Assembly: GCA_945862495.1 (NCBI GenBank)
Contig: CAMAYM010000096.1
Location: 1-9,513 of the forward strand
Source: Bordetella parapertussis
GTDB lineage: Bacteria > Pseudomonadota > Gammaproteobacteria > Burkholderiales > Burkholderiaceae_B
Length of the DNA stretch: 9,513 nt
Reading direction: 5' to 3'
The position numbers were made by a program, and so were the translations under genes. Below, piece after piece: positions 6,726 through 9,513 of the stretch (positions within the stretch are counted from its first letter, which is position 1; the number at the start of each line of letters is the position of its first letter). The notes under the pieces are model-generated. The model had not been told where the DNA came from. It did not search any database and was given only the letters and a program-made list of their open reading frames with translations.

Positions 6726-6968
6726 TTAGCGATTTCCGTTGAACTCTTCGGGTGTGAGGGTGCGCATAGAAAGTGCGTGAATCTCTTGCTTCATGCGATC
6801 GCCCAATACACCGTAGACGAGCTGATGCCGAGCGATCGGTCGTTTGCCTGCAAAAGCGGCGCTGACAATGACGGCTTCGAAGTGCGAGCCGTCGCCCGTG
6901 ACCTCAAGATGATCGCAAGGCAGCCCGGCAGCGATGTAGGCGCGGATGTCTTCTGGAGTGGGCAGCAT
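6726..6968 (-). CDS. ibaG: BolA-family protein IbaG
   Basis: This is a small BolA/YrbA-family protein of 80 residues. Members bind [2Fe-2S] clusters together with monothiol glutaredoxins and are linked to iron-sulfur handling and acid stress. The family core is visible: VTGDGSHFEAVIV (23-35), the KRPIARHQLVYG helix region (42-53) and EIHALSMRTLTPEEF (62-76), with His29, His48 and the near-invariant C-terminal His64 as possible cluster ligands. The GDGSHF motif and the murA neighbour favour IbaG over BolA itself. The ATG at 6966-6968 has AAGGA eleven bases upstream. The stop TAA is immediately followed by the murA start. The gene is preceded by the longest non-coding gap in the window (62 bp). 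Confidence 0.92.
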   Translation of the reverse strand: MLPTPEDIRAYIAAGLPCDHLEVTGDGSHFEAVIVSAAFAGKRPIARHQLVYGVLGDRMKQEIHALSMRTLTPEEFNGNR

Positions 6969-7030
6969 GGTGAAATCTTTCCTTGGTCTAAGTGTAAAAA
7001 CGCGTCAGTCGTAAATATTTGTAGAACATG
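6969..7030. other. Longest intergenic gap, between the ABC permease and ibaG
   Basis: These 62 bp are AT-richer than the neighbouring genes and hold the ibaG ribosome binding site (AAGGA on the minus strand). An 8-bp palindrome AAATATTT is present, and a weak 5-bp inverted repeat AGAAC/GTTCT (7023-7027 and 7035-7039) spans the permease stop. I see no convincing -35/-10 pair, because TACACT on the minus strand lacks a -35 partner at correct spacing, and no stem followed by a T-run. If an internal promoter for ibaG-murA-his exists, this is the likeliest place. Confidence 0.4.
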
Positions 7031-7822
7031 TCAGGTTCTGAGTTTGTAGCCCGTTCCAAGTAAGCGAAGGGCGAACAGAGTCAGGACAATAAAGACGCCA
7101 CCCACTACGGCCAGGCTGTGCCAAGGGGAAACGTCGGCTACGCCGAAAAAGCCGTATCGAAAACCATCAATCGTATAAAAGAGTGGATTCCAATGGGAGA
7201 CGTGTTGCCAAAATGGTGGAAGCGTATGTATGGAATAAAACACGCCGGATAAAAAGGTGGCCGGCATAATCAGAAAATTTTGGAATGCGGCAAGTTGATC
7301 GAATTTTTCAGAGGTGAGGCCTGCAATCAACCCCAAGATGGCCATAATGCCACAAGAAAGCACGGCAAAAACAAACGCCCAAACGGGCTCTTTCATACCC
7401 AAGGGTACAAAATATAAAGAAACGAGCCAAACACACGCGCCAACGGCAATGCCGCGCAAAATGCCAGCAAGCATATAGGCGCTAAAAAACTCACGGTGTG
7501 AAATGGGCGGCAGCAACACAAAGACAAGATTACCTGTCACGCGGCTTTGAATCAGTGAGGAAGAGGGATTGGCAAACGCATTTTGCAACATGCTCATCAT
7601 CATGAGGCCGGGAATGAGAAAAGCAGTGTACGGTACAGAGCCGTAAACCTGTATTCGGTCCTGTAGCACTTGCGCAAAAATAACCAAATACAGCAATGCT
7701 GTGATGACGGGCGCAGCAATCGTTTGAAAGCCAACCTTCCAGAAACGCAACAGCTCTTTACCTAAGAGTGTAGGAAAGCCAGAGCCTGCGCCAGGACGTG
7801 CAGTCAGTAAGGCGCGGGTCAT
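7031..7822 (-). CDS. ABC-2 type transporter permease (YadH-like)
   Basis: This inner-membrane permease has 263 residues and should pair with the ATPase encoded just upstream. Six hydrophobic segments are visible at roughly residues 33-53, 65-85, 112-138, 148-168, 176-197 and 236-257, the usual ABC-2 topology. The segment NFLIMPATFLSGVFYSI (182-198), followed by LPPFWQHVSHWNPLFY and DGFRYGFFG, is the characteristic ABC-2 signature region and resembles E. coli YadH. ABC-2 systems usually export lipids, polysaccharides or drugs. The substrate here is unknown, although the position between mla genes and murA suggests an envelope role. The start codon overlaps the ATPase stop as ATGA (7819-7822), which implies coupled, stoichiometric synthesis. 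Confidence 0.92.
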   Translation of the reverse strand: MTRALLTARPGAGSGFPTLLGKELLRFWKVGFQTIAAPVITALLYLVIFAQVLQDRIQVYGSVPYTAFLIPGLMMMSMLQNAFANPSSSLIQSRVTGNLVFVLLPPISHREFFSAYMLAGILRGIAVGACVWLVSLYFVPLGMKEPVWAFVFAVLSCGIMAILGLIAGLTSEKFDQLAAFQNFLIMPATFLSGVFYSIHTLPPFWQHVSHWNPLFYTIDGFRYGFFGVADVSPWHSLAVVGGVFIVLTLFALRLLGTGYKLRT

Positions 7823-8610
7823 GGCTGGGTCTCCAGTGTGTCGTCAGTTGGCGCATTCATGATTTGCACAAAAGCTTGTTCAAGACTGCCACCCGTTCTC
7901 GCAAGGAGTGCCTGCGTGGATTCGAGCGCAACAATTTGTCCGCGCTTGAGCATGGCAATCCTTCCGCAGAGTGCTTCGGCTTCTTCGAGGTAGTGGGTTG
8001 TCAACATGATGGTGTGGCCTTCACGGTTCAGTCGGGAAATAAACTCCCAGAGACTGCGACGTAGATCGACATCTACACCCGCGGTTGGCTCATCCAGCAC
8101 AATGACAGGTGGACGATGGACAAGTGCTTGTGCCACCAATACGCGACGCTTCATCCCGCCAGAAAGCGCACGCATGTTTTCATCAGCCTTGTCTGAGAGG
8201 CCAAGGTTCGCAAGAATCTCGTCGATCCAATCATCATTTTTCCGAAAACCAAAATAGCCAGATTGAATACGCAGTGTTTCTCGGACAGTAAAGAACGGGT
8301 CATAGACTAGCTCTTGCGGTACGACGCCAAGTGAGCGACGGGCAGCCTGATAGTCTGTGACCACATCATGACCACAAACGCTTGCTTGGCCGGTACTTGC
8401 GCGACACAGCCCAGCGAGCACTGAAATTAGGGTGGTTTTACCTGCGCCGTTTGGGCCTAGCAAACCAAAAAACTCTCCGTGTTCGATGGTGAGTGACACA
8501 TCGTTCAGCGCTTGAAAGCCTGGGCGGTCAGATTTTTTAAATAATCCGGCCCAACCGCTGGCGCGCGGAGGGAAAATTTTTGAAACGTGTTCGAGCGAGA
8601 CGGCAGACAT
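7819..8610 (-). CDS. ABC transporter ATP-binding protein (YadG-like)
   Basis: This cytoplasmic nucleotide-binding subunit (263 residues) powers the ABC-2 permease encoded next to it. All ABC motifs are present in order: Walker A GPNGAGKTT (52-60), Q-loop Gln99 in GVVPQE, signature LSGGMKRR (149-156), Walker B VIVLDE (169-174) followed by PTAGVD, and H-loop His206 in TTHYLEEAE. About 20 residues between the first strand and the A-loop (PPRASGWAGLFKKSDRPGF, 14-32) form a longer insertion than in minimal ABC domains. Sequence style is that of the YadG/CcmA-like export subfamily, not of MlaF. It begins 5 bp after the mlaC stop, where an mlaB gene would be expected in related genomes. Its ribosome binding site is weak, consistent with coupling to mlaC. 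Confidence 0.93.
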   Translation of the reverse strand: MSAVSLEHVSKIFPPRASGWAGLFKKSDRPGFQALNDVSLTIEHGEFFGLLGPNGAGKTTLISVLAGLCRASTGQASVCGHDVVTDYQAARRSLGVVPQELVYDPFFTVRETLRIQSGYFGFRKNDDWIDEILANLGLSDKADENMRALSGGMKRRVLVAQALVHRPPVIVLDEPTAGVDVDLRRSLWEFISRLNREGHTIMLTTHYLEEAEALCGRIAMLKRGQIVALESTQALLARTGGSLEQAFVQIMNAPTDDTLETQP

Positions 8611-8615
8611 AATGT

Positions 8616-9242
8616 TTATTGGGCTCGTTTGTTCAGTGCGGCGATCAACCCGTCTATACCGTTCTGATTAATCTGTTGCGTAAATTGGTTGCGATAATTT
8701 TCAATTAGCCACACATTTTCGACATTGATATCGTAGATTTTCCAGCCTTGAGGCGTTTTTTCAAGACGATAGTCAAGACTAAAGGGTTGAGAGTTTGCGT
8801 GTTGCGTCACTTGGGCTCGCACGACGACATCGTTGGCATTGGCATCGCCCCTGAACGGGAGTGTCTTGATGCTTGTTGCGTCATTCACGCTGGTCACAGC
8901 ACCGCTATAGGTGCGCGCCAAAGTACCGCGAAACGCATTACTCAGGGCTATTTTTTGCTCGGCCGTTGCTTCGCGCCAATTACGGCCCGCTGCAAGGCGA
9001 GTTGTTTTTTCAAAATTAACGTATGGCAGGATCATTTCGTCCACGATCTGATTGATCCTTTTGAGATCACCCGCACGCGCGGCCGTATCATTTTTGAGTG
9101 TTGTTAAAAATTGATCTGCAATTTGTTGCACAAACTCATTAGGCGATGCCATTGGATTTGGCTTTTGTTGTGCCTGCGCGCCAACGGAGAGACCAAAAAC
9201 GAGGGCCAGTATGAGATGGAAACGCACGATAAAAACTAACAT
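8616..9242 (-). CDS. mlaC: Periplasmic phospholipid-binding protein MlaC
   Basis: MlaC (Ttg2D/toluene-tolerance family) shuttles phospholipid across the periplasm between the outer-membrane MlaA complex and the inner-membrane MlaFEDB transporter. The protein has 208 residues. It starts with a signal peptide: a short N-region, a hydrophobic core over residues 7-20, and an AQA-QQ signal peptidase I site after residue 24. The mature part shows the family pattern ILPYVNFEKTTRLAAGRNW (about 71-89), an FRGTLARTY segment, and the C-terminal GWKIYDINVENVWLIENYR stretch. The frame is open further upstream, but the ATG at 9240-9242 is chosen because it gives the signal peptide, lies 13 bp after the mlaA stop, and has AAAGAGAG upstream. 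Confidence 0.95.
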   Translation of the reverse strand: MLVFIVRFHLILALVFGLSVGAQAQQKPNPMASPNEFVQQIADQFLTTLKNDTAARAGDLKRINQIVDEMILPYVNFEKTTRLAAGRNWREATAEQKIALSNAFRGTLARTYSGAVTSVNDATSIKTLPFRGDANANDVVVRAQVTQHANSQPFSLDYRLEKTPQGWKIYDINVENVWLIENYRNQFTQQINQNGIDGLIAALNKRAQ

Positions 9243-9255
9243 TTTAATGCTCTCT

Positions 9256-9513
9256 TTAATTTTGAGGAGGGAGGCCGAGTGCCTTGCGATCTGCGGGTAC
9301 GGCCTCAACGTCTTCGTAGCTCGGCAAGCTTTCTGCATCAGTAAGCGGACCATTGACCTGAACCGACCGACGCTTTAAATAAGCGTCTCGGATAAAGCTA
9401 TAGCGATCGAGTGCAGTGCGATCAACTGTATCGCTGACCGCAAGGAGTGCTTCGCGACGCTGTACGATTTCGAGGCCATAAATTGAATTGCGGACTGCGA
9501 TGTCGTGCACTTG
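9256..9513 (-). CDS. mlaA: MlaA/VacJ family outer-membrane lipoprotein (C-terminal part, cut by window edge)
   Basis: MlaA is an outer-membrane lipoprotein that extracts phospholipids from the outer leaflet and hands them to MlaC. The last 85 residues are in the window and the frame is open at the right edge. The segment RNSIYGLEIVQRREALL, followed by SDTVDRTALDRYSFIRDAYLKRR, matches the C-terminal end of the VacJ domain (R-x-x-YGL-x-x-x-x-R and LD-x-Y-x-F-x-RDA-x-x-x-RR). After it comes a tail of about 37 residues rich in Pro, Asp and Glu, consistent with an exposed disordered end. The signal peptide and lipobox lie outside the window. The neighbour mlaC, 13 bp downstream, supports the assignment. 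Confidence 0.9.
   Translation of the reverse strand, partial: QVHDIAVRNSIYGLEIVQRREALLAVSDTVDRTALDRYSFIRDAYLKRRSVQVNGPLTDAESLPSYEDVEAVPADRKALGLPPQN

Noticed and set aside
6969..7039. Possible promoter (TACACT) and terminator (AGAAC/GTTCT stem) between the permease and ibaG
   Set aside because: No -35 hexamer at 15-19 bp from TACACT. The stem is only five pairs with a seven-base loop and no T-run.
8748..9107. 119-codon open frame on the plus strand, antisense to mlaC
   Set aside because: It lies wholly inside an unmistakable mlaC, resembles no family I know, has no plausible ribosome binding site, and fits the usual antisense shadow of a coding frame.
9243..9353. Upstream extension of MlaC by 37 residues into mlaA
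   Set aside because: It would bury the signal peptide. The start at 9242 gives a clean Sec signal and normal operon spacing.

Overview
The window carries fourteen protein genes, all on the minus strand, in a nearly gap-free series. Twelve are complete and one at each edge is cut. In transcription order (right to left) they are mlaA (3' end only), mlaC, an ABC-2 type ATPase, its permease, ibaG, murA, hisG, hisD, hisB, hisH, hisA, hisF, hisI and hisE (5' end only). The longest non-coding stretch is 62 bp, and no RNA gene, mobile element, CRISPR array or phage sequence is visible. Gene order (mla, ABC exporter, ibaG, murA, his), short-form HisG, monofunctional HisB and separate hisI and hisE all point to a betaproteobacterium of the order Burkholderiales. 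Protein sequences resemble what I recall of Bordetella/Alcaligenaceae, but base composition looks moderate (roughly half G+C), lower than Bordetella. The family assignment is an inference.

Right part (about 6726-9513): envelope genes. MlaA and MlaC belong to the outer-membrane lipid asymmetry (Mla) system. An ATPase/permease pair of the YadG/YadH type follows, then the BolA-family protein IbaG. The STAS-domain gene mlaB, usually found after mlaC in this lineage, is not present here.

Middle (5469-6725): murA, the first committed step of peptidoglycan synthesis, begins directly after the ibaG stop codon.

Left part (1-5458): histidine biosynthesis. HisG starts the pathway from PRPP and ATP. 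HisE and HisI open and process the adenine ring, HisA isomerises the product, and HisH/HisF make imidazole glycerol phosphate plus AICAR. HisB dehydrates that product, and HisD performs the last two oxidations. Three expected functions are missing from the cluster: HisC aminotransferase, normally between hisD and hisB, histidinol-phosphate phosphatase, and HisZ, the partner that short HisG needs. They should be encoded elsewhere if the strain makes histidine.

Start/stop overlaps (ATGA at hisA/hisF and at ATPase/permease) and gaps of 0-14 bp suggest translational coupling and one or a few long transcripts. The most notable non-coding element is the short hisG-hisD spacer, where the hisD ribosome binding site can fold into either of two mutually exclusive hairpins. 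I found no strong evidence for a new biological system. The main points of interest are the gene losses within a conserved cluster and this possible hisD translation switch.
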